Shown: positions 25,860 through 34,316 of the stretch, in pieces | How the letters are laid out: each line of letters opens with the position of its first letter | How positions within the stretch are numbered: the first letter of the stretch is position 1 | Source of the DNA: Pseudomonadota bacterium | Lineage (GTDB): Bacteria; Myxococcota_A; Polyangia; Polyangiales; Polyangiaceae | DNA length: 64,000 bases | Assembly (NCBI GenBank): GCA_023423895.1 | Contig: JAFAER010000207.1 | Location: 21,772-85,771 of the forward strand | Reading direction: 5' to 3' | Made by a program: the position numbers and the translations under genes | The notes under the pieces: model-generated | The model's input: only the letters and a program-made list of their open reading frames with translations | The model's database searches: none | Told to the model about the DNA's origin: nothing

Positions 25860-26087
25860 GCCCTAACGCTCGTCGAAGCGCGGGTGCCGCTCCCAGCCAG
25901 GCCCATCCCAGCCAGCCCACATCGTCCTCGATGATCCGGAGATCCTGAGGGCTCGGAGGGGGAGCGCGCGCGATCCACTTCAGCCGTTCCGTGAGGGGTG
26001 AAGCTTTTCATCTCGCGGAAGATGCACGCGTTTTCGGGTGTCGAACGCGACGCATGAGCTGGTCGCATTCTTGCTCCACCACCAGCC

Positions 26088-26621
26088 ATGAGCACGCGCG
26101 ACTCGGGCATCATCGATCTGTTCGCGATTCACAAGGAAGAGCAGGAACGCATCTCTGCTCCCGCCCCGAGCGCGCCTCCGCCCGCCGTCAGCTTCGATAC
26201 CGGCGCTGGCTCCGACGACGACGACGACGCGCTCGACGCGCTCGCCGCGAGCCAGCAGAAGGCGAAGAAGCGCGCCAAGATCATCGGCGGCGCGCTCGGC
26301 GGCGTCGCCGTGCTCGGGATCCTCATCGCGGCGATCACGTCGGGCGGCGGGAGCGCCCCCGAAGCTTCCGCGGCGGCCGCGGCAGCGCCTCCACCCCCCG
26401 TCGTCGCCGTACCTCCGCCGGTGGTCGAGCCTCCACCCGTGGCCCCCGCCCCGGAGCCGGAGCCGGCGCCCCCGCCGACCGCCAAGGCCAAGCCGGACTA
26501 CACGCCGGCGACCGCCGCTGCGGCCCACGCGGCGTCGAAGGGAAAGAAGAAGGCGCCCGCCCGCAAAGGCGTGAAGACCGGCGGCGTGAAGCTGCAGAAG
26601 GTTCAGAGCTCGGGGACCTGA
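26088..26621 (+). CDS. Pro/Ala-rich single-pass membrane protein
   Basis: 177 residues. N-terminal motif DSGIIDLFAIHKEEQ, then an acidic run DDDDDALDAL, one transmembrane segment (IIGGALGGVAVLGILIAAITSGGG) at about residues 66-90, and a long Pro/Ala/Val-rich tail ending in Lys-rich KGKKKAPARKGVK. The order suggests a cytoplasmic N-terminus and a Pro-rich periplasmic tail that may reach the peptidoglycan or a partner. No enzyme domain is seen; the function is unknown. It converges with the next gene with 10 bases between stops. Confidence 0.8.
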   Translation: MSTRDSGIIDLFAIHKEEQERISAPAPSAPPPAVSFDTGAGSDDDDDALDALAASQQKAKKRAKIIGGALGGVAVLGILIAAITSGGGSAPEASAAAAAAPPPPVVAVPPPVVEPPPVAPAPEPEPAPPPTAKAKPDYTPATAAAAHAASKGKKKAPARKGVKTGGVKLQKVQSSGT

Positions 26622-26631
26622 CGGCGCCTGC

Positions 26632-27579
26632 TCAATCGCGTTCGACGTCCTCGGCGTCGGGCTCGGGATCGTGCAGGTCGTAGAGCGTCTCGTCGACGCA
26701 GTACACGCCGTTGTCGATCGCGCGCATCGCCTTCTCGCGCCCGAGCGCGCGGACCATCTCGTCGAAGAGGACGGCCGGCGCATCCGTGAGCGCGAAGGCC
26801 ACGCGCGCTTCGTCGTTCGTCGTGCGCTCGAGCGCAGCTCCAGCGGCATGCAGCTCCGCGGCGCGTCGGAGCGCGGATCGCGTCGTGGGCTCCTCGACGT
26901 CGAGGATCTGGCCGCGGCAGTGCTCGATCTTCGTCTCGTCGGAGAGGTCGTCGCGCTGGTCGCGCTCCGTCGCATGACGATAGCCTTCGTTGGTTTCGCA
27001 CGCCGAACGGATGGCCGCCCACGTTCGAGCCTGGGTGCGAGCGTAAGCGTCGGCGAGCGTCTCGAGCTCCTCGGACGAGAGGCCCGCCGCACGCATGCGG
27101 TCGTCGAGATCAGGCGAATGGGAGTTCCGGGCGCCGACCGTGAGCTGCCCAACACGAGACACGGAGGAGGCCCTGCTGTTGTCCGGTCGCGAGCAGGGGA
27201 TGCGCATCCGCACGGTCCCGTCGCGCGCCATTCTCGCCCACTCGGCCGCCGAAGGGACCAGCGCGCCGGCGCCGGAACGGATGGCATCGACGGCTCGCGC
27301 GCGCTCCGCGTCGGCGACGGTCGCGCGCTGCTGCGCAGAGGCGAGCTTCGCGCGGTAGTCGTGCACCTGGCCCACGAGGTTCGCGTTCGCCTCCATCGCA
27401 AGCTGGTCGGTGCACGCCGCAGCCGGCTCAGGAGCGGCTCCCGCGGCGACGAGCGCTGCCTTTCCGATGTCCGCTCGGGCGAGCCCGTGTCCGATCGTGC
27501 CCCGGCCGCCTGCCCAGCCCCCGCAGAAGGTGGCGGCCAGCGCAATGACGGTGAACGCAGAACGACGACGCACGGTCAT
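26632..27579 (-). CDS. Exported protein of unknown function
   Basis: 315 residues from ATG 27579; upstream in-frame codons lack signal character. N-terminus TVRRRSAFTVIALAATFCGGWAGG is a signal or anchor segment. The mature part is helical and charged, with a coiled-coil-like stretch (LVGQVHDYRAKLASAQQRATVADAERARAVDAI) and several Cys (AACTDQ, IPCSR, RSACETNEG, EHCRGQI, YCVDETLYD). No family was recognised. Likely periplasmic. Confidence 0.7.
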   Translation of the reverse strand: MTVRRRSAFTVIALAATFCGGWAGGRGTIGHGLARADIGKAALVAAGAAPEPAAACTDQLAMEANANLVGQVHDYRAKLASAQQRATVADAERARAVDAIRSGAGALVPSAAEWARMARDGTVRMRIPCSRPDNSRASSVSRVGQLTVGARNSHSPDLDDRMRAAGLSSEELETLADAYARTQARTWAAIRSACETNEGYRHATERDQRDDLSDETKIEHCRGQILDVEEPTTRSALRRAAELHAAGAALERTTNDEARVAFALTDAPAVLFDEMVRALGREKAMRAIDNGVYCVDETLYDLHDPEPDAEDVERD

Positions 27580-27741
27580 GTGACAGCGCTCGACACGCCG
27601 GCTTTGGGGAAGTTCCCGCGATGGAGCGTTCCAGCCCTCCCACACCGAGGCCACGAGACTGGGCCGACGCCAAGGCTGCATGCGTCGGCGCCGGGTCTCG
27701 TGGTCGTCGTGAGAGGTGTGCTTCGCTCCCGCGAAGCTCGG

Positions 27742-28101
27742 TCACATGTTCTTGCCGTCGAAGTGCCTCGTCTTCAGGTTCGACGTGTCCACACCGTCGA
27801 GGCAGCGAACGTTGACCGCGACCATCTGGGCGCCACCGGGGCCGATGCCTCGCGCGTACGGCTTGATCCCGCACGTCGAGCAGAACAGGTGGTGGATCGC
27901 CTTCCTGTTGAACTGGTAGTCCGTCAGGGCGTCTTCGCCCGACAAGGACTCGAACTTGTCCGGGGTGACGAACGCCAGGATCGTCCCCGACCTGCCGCAC
28001 ATCGAGCAGTTGCATTCGACGACTTCCTCGAGCGCCGTCGTCGCCTTGTAACGAACCTTGCCGCAGTGGCAGCTGCCTTCGTACGTCTTCGTCTCGCTCA
28101 T
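27742..28101 (-). CDS. GFA-fold (CENP-V) zinc protein
   Basis: 119 residues with the three zinc-binding groups of the glutathione-dependent formaldehyde-activating (GFA/CENP-V) fold: CHCG (Cys11, Cys13), CNCSMC (Cys30, Cys32, Cys35) and CSTCG (Cys74, Cys77). Most members in bacteria have no proven substrate; the name refers to S-hydroxymethylglutathione synthesis in a few. Cytoplasmic, no signal. It stands alone between two leftward exported proteins. Confidence 0.93.
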   Translation of the reverse strand: MSETKTYEGSCHCGKVRYKATTALEEVVECNCSMCGRSGTILAFVTPDKFESLSGEDALTDYQFNRKAIHHLFCSTCGIKPYARGIGPGGAQMVAVNVRCLDGVDTSNLKTRHFDGKNM

Positions 28102-28185
28102 GGTGCGGAGTCAGCCAAAGCAGCGAAGGTGCGTCAACGTCGAAGTGTCGGTCGCGCTCGAATGCGAGCAGGAGCGTACCGGCGC

Positions 28186-28983
28186 TCAGAATCCGCGCGG
28201 AGCGAGGCCGCGCAGGTACGCCATGATCCCGCCTTTCTCTTCGTCGGTGAGGGTCCACTTGTGGTTGCCGCCGTTCACCTCGTACTTGTCGCTCGCGTAG
28301 ACGCCGGTCTGGATCGCAGAGAGGACGTCGTCGTCGTCGAAGAGGGCGAGCCACGACGGCGAATGGTCCGCGCCGTCGGGCTTCTCGTGGCAGCCAGCGC
28401 ACGGCTGGCGTGCACCGTCGGCGGCCGTTCTGTAGCGCGCCTGCCCGACGGCGTAGGCCGCGCTCGTGTACGTCTTCACCGTGAGCTGGGCCTCGGCGGT
28501 CTTGCCGGCGCTCTTCACGAGCACCTTGCTCGATCCCGCCTTCTTCGTCGTCAGCATCGCGAACTGGATGTCCGGCACCTTCGTCGGTTCGGCGTTCTTC
28601 GCCGCGACGTAGTCCTCGGGCGGATCGACGGGCGTGACGTCGGCGAGGCTCGGATCGGCGACCTCCCATGTCAGCGTGCCGGTCAGGTCCGTGAAGAGCG
28701 GCACCTTGAAGACCTCCGCACCGCCGGTGAAGCCCGTGTTGATCAGGTCCGGCATCAGGAAGTCCTTCATCTCGAGATCGTCGGTCGGCTCCGTCGCGGG
28801 CCCGTCGTCGCCGGTCGATGAAGCGCCGTCGTCGTCTCCGTCGTCTTCAGTTTCGTCCGCGGTCTTCTTGTTCTTGCCCGAGCTCGACGAGCCCGGCGAC
28901 GAGCCGGTCGGAGGCGGCGCTGCACATGCCGCGGCGACGCAGACGGAGAGGGCGAGGATGCAGGACGTGATGCGGACGTTCAT
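28186..28983 (-). CDS. c-type cytochrome lipoprotein
   Basis: 265 residues with an AAGGAGA ribosome site before ATG 28983. Lipoprotein signal to Cys20 (VCVAAAC). A Ser/Gly/Asp-rich linker leads to a beta-rich region, about 75-175, with an Ig-like look (TGTLTWEVADPSLADVTPVD, KAGSSKVLVKSAGKTAEAQLTV), then one haem site CAGCH at 195-199 in a short cytochrome c domain ending IMAYLRGLAPRGF. It is probably an outer-membrane or surface electron carrier. The Ig-like plus single-haem order is common in myxobacterial lipoproteins. The partner is not known. Confidence 0.85.
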   Translation of the reverse strand: MNVRITSCILALSVCVAAACAAPPPTGSSPGSSSSGKNKKTADETEDDGDDDGASSTGDDGPATEPTDDLEMKDFLMPDLINTGFTGGAEVFKVPLFTDLTGTLTWEVADPSLADVTPVDPPEDYVAAKNAEPTKVPDIQFAMLTTKKAGSSKVLVKSAGKTAEAQLTVKTYTSAAYAVGQARYRTAADGARQPCAGCHEKPDGADHSPSWLALFDDDDVLSAIQTGVYASDKYEVNGGNHKWTLTDEEKGGIMAYLRGLAPRGF

Positions 28984-29216
28984 GGGCGTCTCCTTGATGG
29001 CCGACCGAGCCGACGACCGCAGGAGTGCAACGCAAAGGCCAGCGGCGTGAGCCCGCGCCGACCTGGAAATCACGAAGCATCGAGGTGCGCCCGTCGAAGG
29101 ATGACGGGTGATCTCGACGCGGCGACGAACCAATCGGCGTTGCGCGATCCCATGATCGCGAACCTCATGTGCGAGCCCGGGCTACACGTCCGTTCGGGCC
29201 TCGTGCCGAGCGGCGA

Positions 29217-30791
29217 TCAGCCCGTGTACGACTCGTCCTGCTCGATGCGCGAGAGCACCCAGTCGAAGTCGCCGGTCGTGACCTTGACCTTGCAGTAGGT
29301 GCACTGCCCGACCATGTTGACGGAGAGCGGAGCGCCGCAGTTCGAGCACGCGAGATCGGTCCGCGTGGGGCCCTTCCTGTTCGTGCCGCGGATGAACGTC
29401 CAGTACTCGCTGTACGCGCGCGGCGCGGTGCGGCTGCCGGAGACGTGGCGGCCGTCGTCCGTGACGGTGTAATCGAGGCTCGTCGCGAACAGGCGGACCG
29501 TGACGGCGTCGTAGTACGCGTCCGAGGTGACCTTCACGAGCTCGAGGTTCGTGATGCGCGCGCCTTCGGTGATGTTGCGAAGCCGCTGCGCGATGTACGC
29601 CGAGACCCAGTACTGCTGCGTCGTGAAGAGCGCGTCGCTCAGGAACGGGCGCATCCGGGCCAGGTCCCGGCCCGACCACGCGATCTGGAACTGCTGGAAG
29701 ACCAGGCCGACGCGCGCCTGGAACTGCCCGACGTCGAACGCGGGATCTTTGGCGCGGAGCGCACCGATCGCGTTCGGCAGGTTCGCATCGCGGATCGTCG
29801 CGTCGGTGGTGCCACGCTCCTCCGCGCTCGACGTGAGGACCGGCGGCCGCTCCTCACGCTCGAGGAGCTCTGCGGTCTGTACGGTCCAGTCGAACGAGCC
29901 GTCGTTGACGACGCGCTGGCAGTGCTTGCACGTCCCGCTGAAGAGGCTCTCCTGAGGCGCGCCACAGTTCGGACAGCCGAGGACGCGCACGCGATCCGGC
30001 GTGCGCGACTTCGCCGAGGGCCCGCGAACGAGTGTCCAGTGCTCGACGGCGTAACAGCCGCGCCCAGCCTCCGTGTAGTTGCTCTCGAACTCGATCACGA
30101 CGCGTGCGCCGGTCTGCGGCGTCGCGCTCGCTTCGAGGACGCGCATCGCGCCGACGATGACACCTTCGATCGGGCCGCGCGTACTGCTCTGGAGGTAGTG
30201 ACCCGCCTGCGGCGAGAGATAAGCAGAGAGCCGGTTCAACGCGCCCATGCCGCGGGCGCGATGGACCTCGGCATAGAGCGAGTAGAGGAAGTCTTCGAAG
30301 ACGATCCGCGAGAACGTCGGGTCGATGCTGCGGATGACGTCGAGCGAGACCGGCGGCGGCTCGTAGTCTTCGATGTGAGGCACGTAGGGTGGCTGCCAGC
30401 TCGCGACGCCGCTCCCACCGCCGCTGTCCCAGTCGCGCTGGTTGCCGCCCCAGACCTTCTTGAAGACGACGAATCCGACGACGATCAACGTGAGCGGGAT
30501 TCCGATCACGGGATGCTCGAAGCAAAGCCAGACGAGCAGCTGCGCGATCGCGCCGCCGTCGCCCCCACCGCTGCTGCTGCCCCCGGACGAGCGGCTTCCG
30601 CCCGACGAACGCGAGCTTCCGCCGGAGTAGGAGCTTCCACCGCCGGGCCGGGCCGCCGCCGTGACGGCGACGAGCAAGAGCGCCACGAGGACGAGAAGGC
30701 CAACCAACGCAGCCGGGCCGAGCCACCGCGGGCGGCGCCCGGAGCGTCCGAACATGGCGCGAAGCTCGCCAGGGACGAGACGCGCGATCAT
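29217..30791 (-). CDS. Double Tim44-like/zinc-ribbon membrane protein
   Basis: 524 residues. N-terminal transmembrane segment (WLGPAALVGLLVLVALLLVAV), a low-complexity Ser/Gly stretch at 50-80, a second membrane segment (GIPLTLIVVGFVVF), then two copies of the same unit: a Tim44-like domain (SRIVFEDFLYSLYAEVHRARG, VVIEFESNY) followed by a zinc ribbon. Ribbon 1 is C273-x2-C276...C288-x2-C291; ribbon 2 is CSNCGAPLS...GQCTYCK near the C-terminus. Bacterial Tim44-like proteins are inner-membrane proteins of uncertain function. It shares an ATGA overlap with the upstream TPM gene, so they form one unit. Confidence 0.85.
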   Translation of the reverse strand: MIARLVPGELRAMFGRSGRRPRWLGPAALVGLLVLVALLLVAVTAAARPGGGSSYSGGSSRSSGGSRSSGGSSSGGGDGGAIAQLLVWLCFEHPVIGIPLTLIVVGFVVFKKVWGGNQRDWDSGGGSGVASWQPPYVPHIEDYEPPPVSLDVIRSIDPTFSRIVFEDFLYSLYAEVHRARGMGALNRLSAYLSPQAGHYLQSSTRGPIEGVIVGAMRVLEASATPQTGARVVIEFESNYTEAGRGCYAVEHWTLVRGPSAKSRTPDRVRVLGCPNCGAPQESLFSGTCKHCQRVVNDGSFDWTVQTAELLEREERPPVLTSSAEERGTTDATIRDANLPNAIGALRAKDPAFDVGQFQARVGLVFQQFQIAWSGRDLARMRPFLSDALFTTQQYWVSAYIAQRLRNITEGARITNLELVKVTSDAYYDAVTVRLFATSLDYTVTDDGRHVSGSRTAPRAYSEYWTFIRGTNRKGPTRTDLACSNCGAPLSVNMVGQCTYCKVKVTTGDFDWVLSRIEQDESYTG

Positions 30792-31411
30792 GCGACCCCC
30801 ACTTCGTCGGGGAGCTCGTTCACGTCGTCGGCGCGTCGCGGCATCGACTTCGCCAGCGCCGGGCCGAGGGAGTCGAGCGCTGCGAGGAACGCATCGAAGT
30901 CGGGGACGGGCCGCTCGAGCGCCGCACGCATGTTCGCGACCGCGACCTGGATCGTCGCCGCGTCGATGCCGACGTCGGCGACGACCGCGACGCGGTGCTC
31001 GAACAGCGCGACGAGGACGAGGATGCCGTTGCGTCCGCTCGTCCGCCCGATGCCCATGTCATGGAACGCCGTGGACGCAGCGCGCCGCGTCTCCTCCGTG
31101 CGGCGAGCCCCGGGCGTGAAGAGCCGGCGGAGAAACCAGACGTAGCGGCAGAGGAGTGCGCCGGCGGCGAACGAGACGGCGATGTCGACCGGGATCCACG
31201 TCGTCGCGAACTCGGTGTCGACGAACAGCACCACGGCAAGGCTCGCCAGCGCGACCACGGCGCCGAACGCGAGATCGGCCTGCAGGTAGGAAAGGCCCGC
31301 CTGCCGGCGAACGGCCACGACGACCTCGGCCGAGGTCTGGCTCTCCACGCGCTTGATGGCAGCGCTCACCGCCTGCTTGGCGGCATCGTCGAAAAAGGCT
31401 CGGGTGGACAC
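30788..31411 (-). CDS. TPM-domain membrane protein
   Basis: 207 residues. N-terminal half: KQAVSAAIKRVESQTSAEVVVAVRRQ is the start of a TPM (YgcG/TPM_phosphatase) domain, then two transmembrane helices (VVALASLAVVLFV, IPVDIAVSFAAGALLCRYVWFL), then the rest of the domain (GIGRTSGRNGILVLVALFEHRVAVVADVGIDA). TPM proteins are membrane-anchored, acid-phosphatase-like or photosystem-assembly-like in plants, and found beside LemA in bacteria. Its ATGA overlap with the double Tim44 gene points to a joint membrane function. It is divergent from the DUF3634 gene across 54 bases. Confidence 0.85.
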   Translation of the reverse strand: MSTRAFFDDAAKQAVSAAIKRVESQTSAEVVVAVRRQAGLSYLQADLAFGAVVALASLAVVLFVDTEFATTWIPVDIAVSFAAGALLCRYVWFLRRLFTPGARRTEETRRAASTAFHDMGIGRTSGRNGILVLVALFEHRVAVVADVGIDAATIQVAVANMRAALERPVPDFDAFLAALDSLGPALAKSMPRRADDVNELPDEVGVA

Positions 31412-31465
31412 GGACGCCTTGCGAGCTTAAACCCACCTGCGCGCTTCGTCGCGAGAAAGTCGCCT

Positions 31466-31804
31466 TTGGATACGTCGCTTCTCGTCATCGTGGGCCTGGC
31501 TGGGGCCGCGTTCGCCGTGCTCTACGTGGCCGCTCGCCGTGCGGTCACGATCGCGGAGCTCTCCGTCGAGCAGGGGAGCGTCCGCGTGGTGCACGGCGGG
31601 ATCGCCCCGCCGATCCTCGCCGACCTGCGCGACGTCGCGAAACGTCCGCCGATCGCCCGGCTGCGCGTCCGCATCATGCGTTCGTCGGGCCGTGCGGAGG
31701 TGGAGCTCAGCGGTGACGTCAGCGCCGAGCAGGCGCAGCGGATCCGGAACGTGATCGGCAGCGTTCCGCTCGCCCGCCTCGTGAACGCGCACCGAAAGCG
31801 TTAG
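31466..31804 (+). CDS. DUF3634-like small membrane protein
   Basis: 112 residues from a TTG at 31466, the only start that begins just before the membrane segment SLLVIVGLAGAAFAVLYVAARR. The soluble part EQGSVRVVHGGIAPPILADLRDVAKRPPIARLRVRIMRSSGRAEVELSGDVSAEQAQRIRNVIGS matches the DUF3634 pattern. Function unknown. Divergent from the TPM/Tim44 pair by 54 bases; its stop overlaps the stop of the convergent kinase gene by 4 bases. Confidence 0.75.
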   Translation: MDTSLLVIVGLAGAAFAVLYVAARRAVTIAELSVEQGSVRVVHGGIAPPILADLRDVAKRPPIARLRVRIMRSSGRAEVELSGDVSAEQAQRIRNVIGSVPLARLVNAHRKR

Positions 31805-34107
31805 CGACCACCGCCGCGTCGCAAGAGCACGCCCGTGGCGGCGGCAGCGCGTGTGTGGACCTCCGCGCGTGCGCGCTCGAACCGCGGATCGTCGCGGATC
31901 GGATCGAGCGCAGGGCAGCGGTCGACCCAGGTCTCGTCGAAGAGCCCGTCGCGGACGGATGCTTCGACGGCACTCAGCGCATCGTCGCGGTCGCCGGTAG
32001 TGAGCATGAGCTCGGCACGCAGCTGTGCGAAGAACGAGCGCTGGCGCGGTGACGACCGCGGCGCGTGCATGCGGTCCTCGAGGAGCTGCTTCTCGACGAG
32101 GCCGGGCTCGCCGCGGAGATAGCCCGCGTAGGCGAGGGGGAACGCCTTGTTGGGGAAGGCGTCCGCGGCGAGCTCGTCGAGCACGCGCTTCCTCACGTCC
32201 GGATCGTCACGCCAGAGCGCGAGCCGGATGCGCGTCAGCCAGTACGCGATCTTGCCAGCCGCCTCCTCGGGCACCTGGCGGAACGCGGCGTCGACGGCGT
32301 CCCACTCTCCGAGAAGCGCGCGCGCACGGACGATCTGGTAGGGAAGAACGAGCTCGAGAAGCGGCTCGACGCGCATCGCGAGCTCGCCGTGCGCGATCCC
32401 TTCTTCGACCGCGCGCGTCTCCATGAGGATACGGCTCGCGTGCTCGAGCGCGTCGACGTGGCCGGGCGCGAGGTCGAGCGCACGGCGGATCAGCGACGCG
32501 CCCTCGACGACGTGGCCCTCGCGAAGGCGCGCGACGCCGAGCGCGACGTGCGCGTCGGCAAGCGCCGGGGCCAAGAGGACGGCCCGCTCGGCGCGCACCC
32601 CTGCAGCCTCGCGCGCAGAGGCGGTGTCGGTCTCGGCGCCGGTCTCGCGGGAGAGGGCGAGCGCGAGCGCGGCGAGGATGCGCGGATCGTCCGGCGCCTT
32701 CGCGAGCGCGCGTTCGAGGAGCGCCACCGCCTCACCCGTCCGCCAGAACCGGTGGTAGGCGCGCCGTCCGCGTAGGTAGAGATCGACCGCCTCCGGAGCG
32801 GCTGCGAGGTGCACCGCGGGCGTGGGGATACGGGACCCCGAAATCGTCTCCGCGATGCGCTGGCCGGCGCTCGTCGCGATGGCGATCGCATCGCCTCGAG
32901 CGCCGTTGAATCGGCCCGCCCAGAGCGCGAAACCGTCGTGGGCGCCCACGAGCCGGATCGCGACCTCGATTCCCGTCGGCGATGTGGTGAGTGAGCCGGA
33001 GACGATGGCGTCGACACCGAGCTCCCGACCGGCGTCCTGCGGCTCGCGGTTCTGGAGATCGGCAGGGGCGGCGCGGACCCGCACGGACGCCCCCGCAAGC
33101 GCGTCGATCAGCGCTTCGGTGATGCCCGTCGAGAGATAGTCGTCGTCGGAAGAGCCGGCATGCCGCAGGCGGATGACGGCGAGGCTCTGCCGCGCGGGCA
33201 GCGGGGTGGGGACGATGCTGCGGAACGAGATGCTGTCGTCGACCAGCGTCGGCGTAGTCGGCATCACGATGCCGGAGAGCTTGGTCGCGACCGCATCCGC
33301 GCTGGGGAGGCGATCGTTCGGGTCTTTGGCGAGGGCCGCGAAAAGGATCGCGACGACCGACGGCGGCAGCTCGGGGACGAGCTCGCGAGGATCGCGCGGC
33401 GGCTTCAAGATGCGCGCCGTCGCGATCGCGAGCTCGGTCGTGCCGACCCATGGAAGCTCGCCGGTCAGCATCTCGTACAGCACGAGGCCGAGCGCGTAGA
33501 CGTCGGCTCGGGCGTCTATCTTGTCTGGCGTCTCGAGCTGTTCGGGCGCCATGTATGCGGGCGTCCCGATGATCCGCCGACCACCGCCTTCGGCGGCCAG
33601 TGCCTCCTCGGCGATCGCGATCCCGAAATCGGTGACGACGACGCGTCCCTGGCGCGAGATGAGGACGTTGTCTGGCTTGAGATCGCGATGCACTACGCCA
33701 GCCTCGTGCGCCGCGCCGAGCCCGCGTGCGATCTCGAGCGCGATCTCCACGCTACGTTCCAGGGGCAGCCGCTTCTTGTAGGCGAGGTGTTGCGCGAGCG
33801 ACTCGCCGTGCACGAGCTCCATCGTGAGGAACGCGACGGCTCCGTGGGCGCCGATGTCGAACGTCCGCGCGATGTTCTTGTGCGTGACGCGGCGCGCGAG
33901 CTTCACCTCCCGACGGAAGCGCGCGAGCGCCTGTGGATCGTGCGACAGCTCTCCGCGCAAGATCTTGAGCGCCACGAGCTCGTCGAGCTCGCGGTCGCGG
34001 GCGCGATAGACGGTTCCCATTCCCCCGGACCCGATCAGCCCGAGGATCTCGTATCGGCCTGCGACGACCTCGGAGGCGATGTCCGCGCTCGCGGTGAGGG
34101 CTGGCAC
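31801..34107 (-). CDS. Ser/Thr protein kinase with TolB-like and TPR domains
   Basis: 768 residues. Residues 18-280 are a Hanks kinase: GSGGMGTV loop, Lys48 (ALKIL), HRDLKPDN, DFGIA, APE. Residues about 310-420 match the TolB-like N-terminal module common after such kinases and adenylate cyclases (SLAVIRLRHAGSSDDDYLSTGITEALIDALA, GVDAIVSGSLT). About 440-768 are tetratricopeptide repeats (AVALLERALAKAPDDPRILAALALAL, EGASLIRRALDLAPGHVDALEHASRIL). No transmembrane segment. This is the typical myxobacterial kinase-TPR signalling design. The input is unknown. Confidence 0.94.
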   Translation of the reverse strand: MPALTASADIASEVVAGRYEILGLIGSGGMGTVYRARDRELDELVALKILRGELSHDPQALARFRREVKLARRVTHKNIARTFDIGAHGAVAFLTMELVHGESLAQHLAYKKRLPLERSVEIALEIARGLGAAHEAGVVHRDLKPDNVLISRQGRVVVTDFGIAIAEEALAAEGGGRRIIGTPAYMAPEQLETPDKIDARADVYALGLVLYEMLTGELPWVGTTELAIATARILKPPRDPRELVPELPPSVVAILFAALAKDPNDRLPSADAVATKLSGIVMPTTPTLVDDSISFRSIVPTPLPARQSLAVIRLRHAGSSDDDYLSTGITEALIDALAGASVRVRAAPADLQNREPQDAGRELGVDAIVSGSLTTSPTGIEVAIRLVGAHDGFALWAGRFNGARGDAIAIATSAGQRIAETISGSRIPTPAVHLAAAPEAVDLYLRGRRAYHRFWRTGEAVALLERALAKAPDDPRILAALALALSRETGAETDTASAREAAGVRAERAVLLAPALADAHVALGVARLREGHVVEGASLIRRALDLAPGHVDALEHASRILMETRAVEEGIAHGELAMRVEPLLELVLPYQIVRARALLGEWDAVDAAFRQVPEEAAGKIAYWLTRIRLALWRDDPDVRKRVLDELAADAFPNKAFPLAYAGYLRGEPGLVEKQLLEDRMHAPRSSPRQRSFFAQLRAELMLTTGDRDDALSAVEASVRDGLFDETWVDRCPALDPIRDDPRFERARAEVHTRAAAATGVLLRRGGGR

Positions 34108-34184
34108 GCGATCGAGGATACCACCCCCCCGGTCGAGCGTCCTTTCAGTGCACGGTGGATCCTGCTCGCCCCCACGATGATCGC

Positions 34185-34316
34185 GTGCTTCGCCCCTTCG
34201 CTTTCATCGTCCTGGTATGCGCCAGCTGCGCGTCCACGCGGACGGCCGATTCTTCTCCGGCTGAAAGCGCCGGCGCTGGAGCCGCTCGCGAAGTGACCGG
34301 CGCTTACCTCAATTGA
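34185..34316 (+). CDS. Possible very small lipoprotein
   Basis: 43 residues from a GTG at 34185: LRPFAFIVLVCASC forms a hydrophobic signal with Cys15 as the likely lipidation site, then a Ser/Thr/Ala-rich tail ending GAYLN. Its stop overlaps the end of the cysteine-repeat lipoprotein by 3 bases. No clear ribosome site is present, and the -3 residue of the lipobox is Cys rather than a hydrophobic residue. It fills the 201-base gap, which otherwise shows nothing. Could be a real small lipoprotein or an accidental frame. Confidence 0.35.
   Translation: MLRPFAFIVLVCASCASTRTADSSPAESAGAGAAREVTGAYLN

Noticed and set aside
25840..25995. A - strand frame reading ERLKWIARAPPPSPQDLRII
   Set aside because: Looks protein-like but has no start codon after the nearest upstream stop; left as non-coding.
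26671..28821. A 716-codon open frame on the + strand
   Set aside because: Antisense to three leftward genes with recognisable signals or metal sites (unknown exported protein, GFA fold, cytochrome lipoprotein).
29169..31145. A 658-codon open frame on the + strand
   Set aside because: Antisense to the double Tim44 and TPM genes, whose zinc ribbons and helices are clear.
34266..34277. A 12-base GC palindrome AGCGCCGGCGCT
   Set aside because: Expected by chance in such GC-rich DNA and not placed at a promoter.
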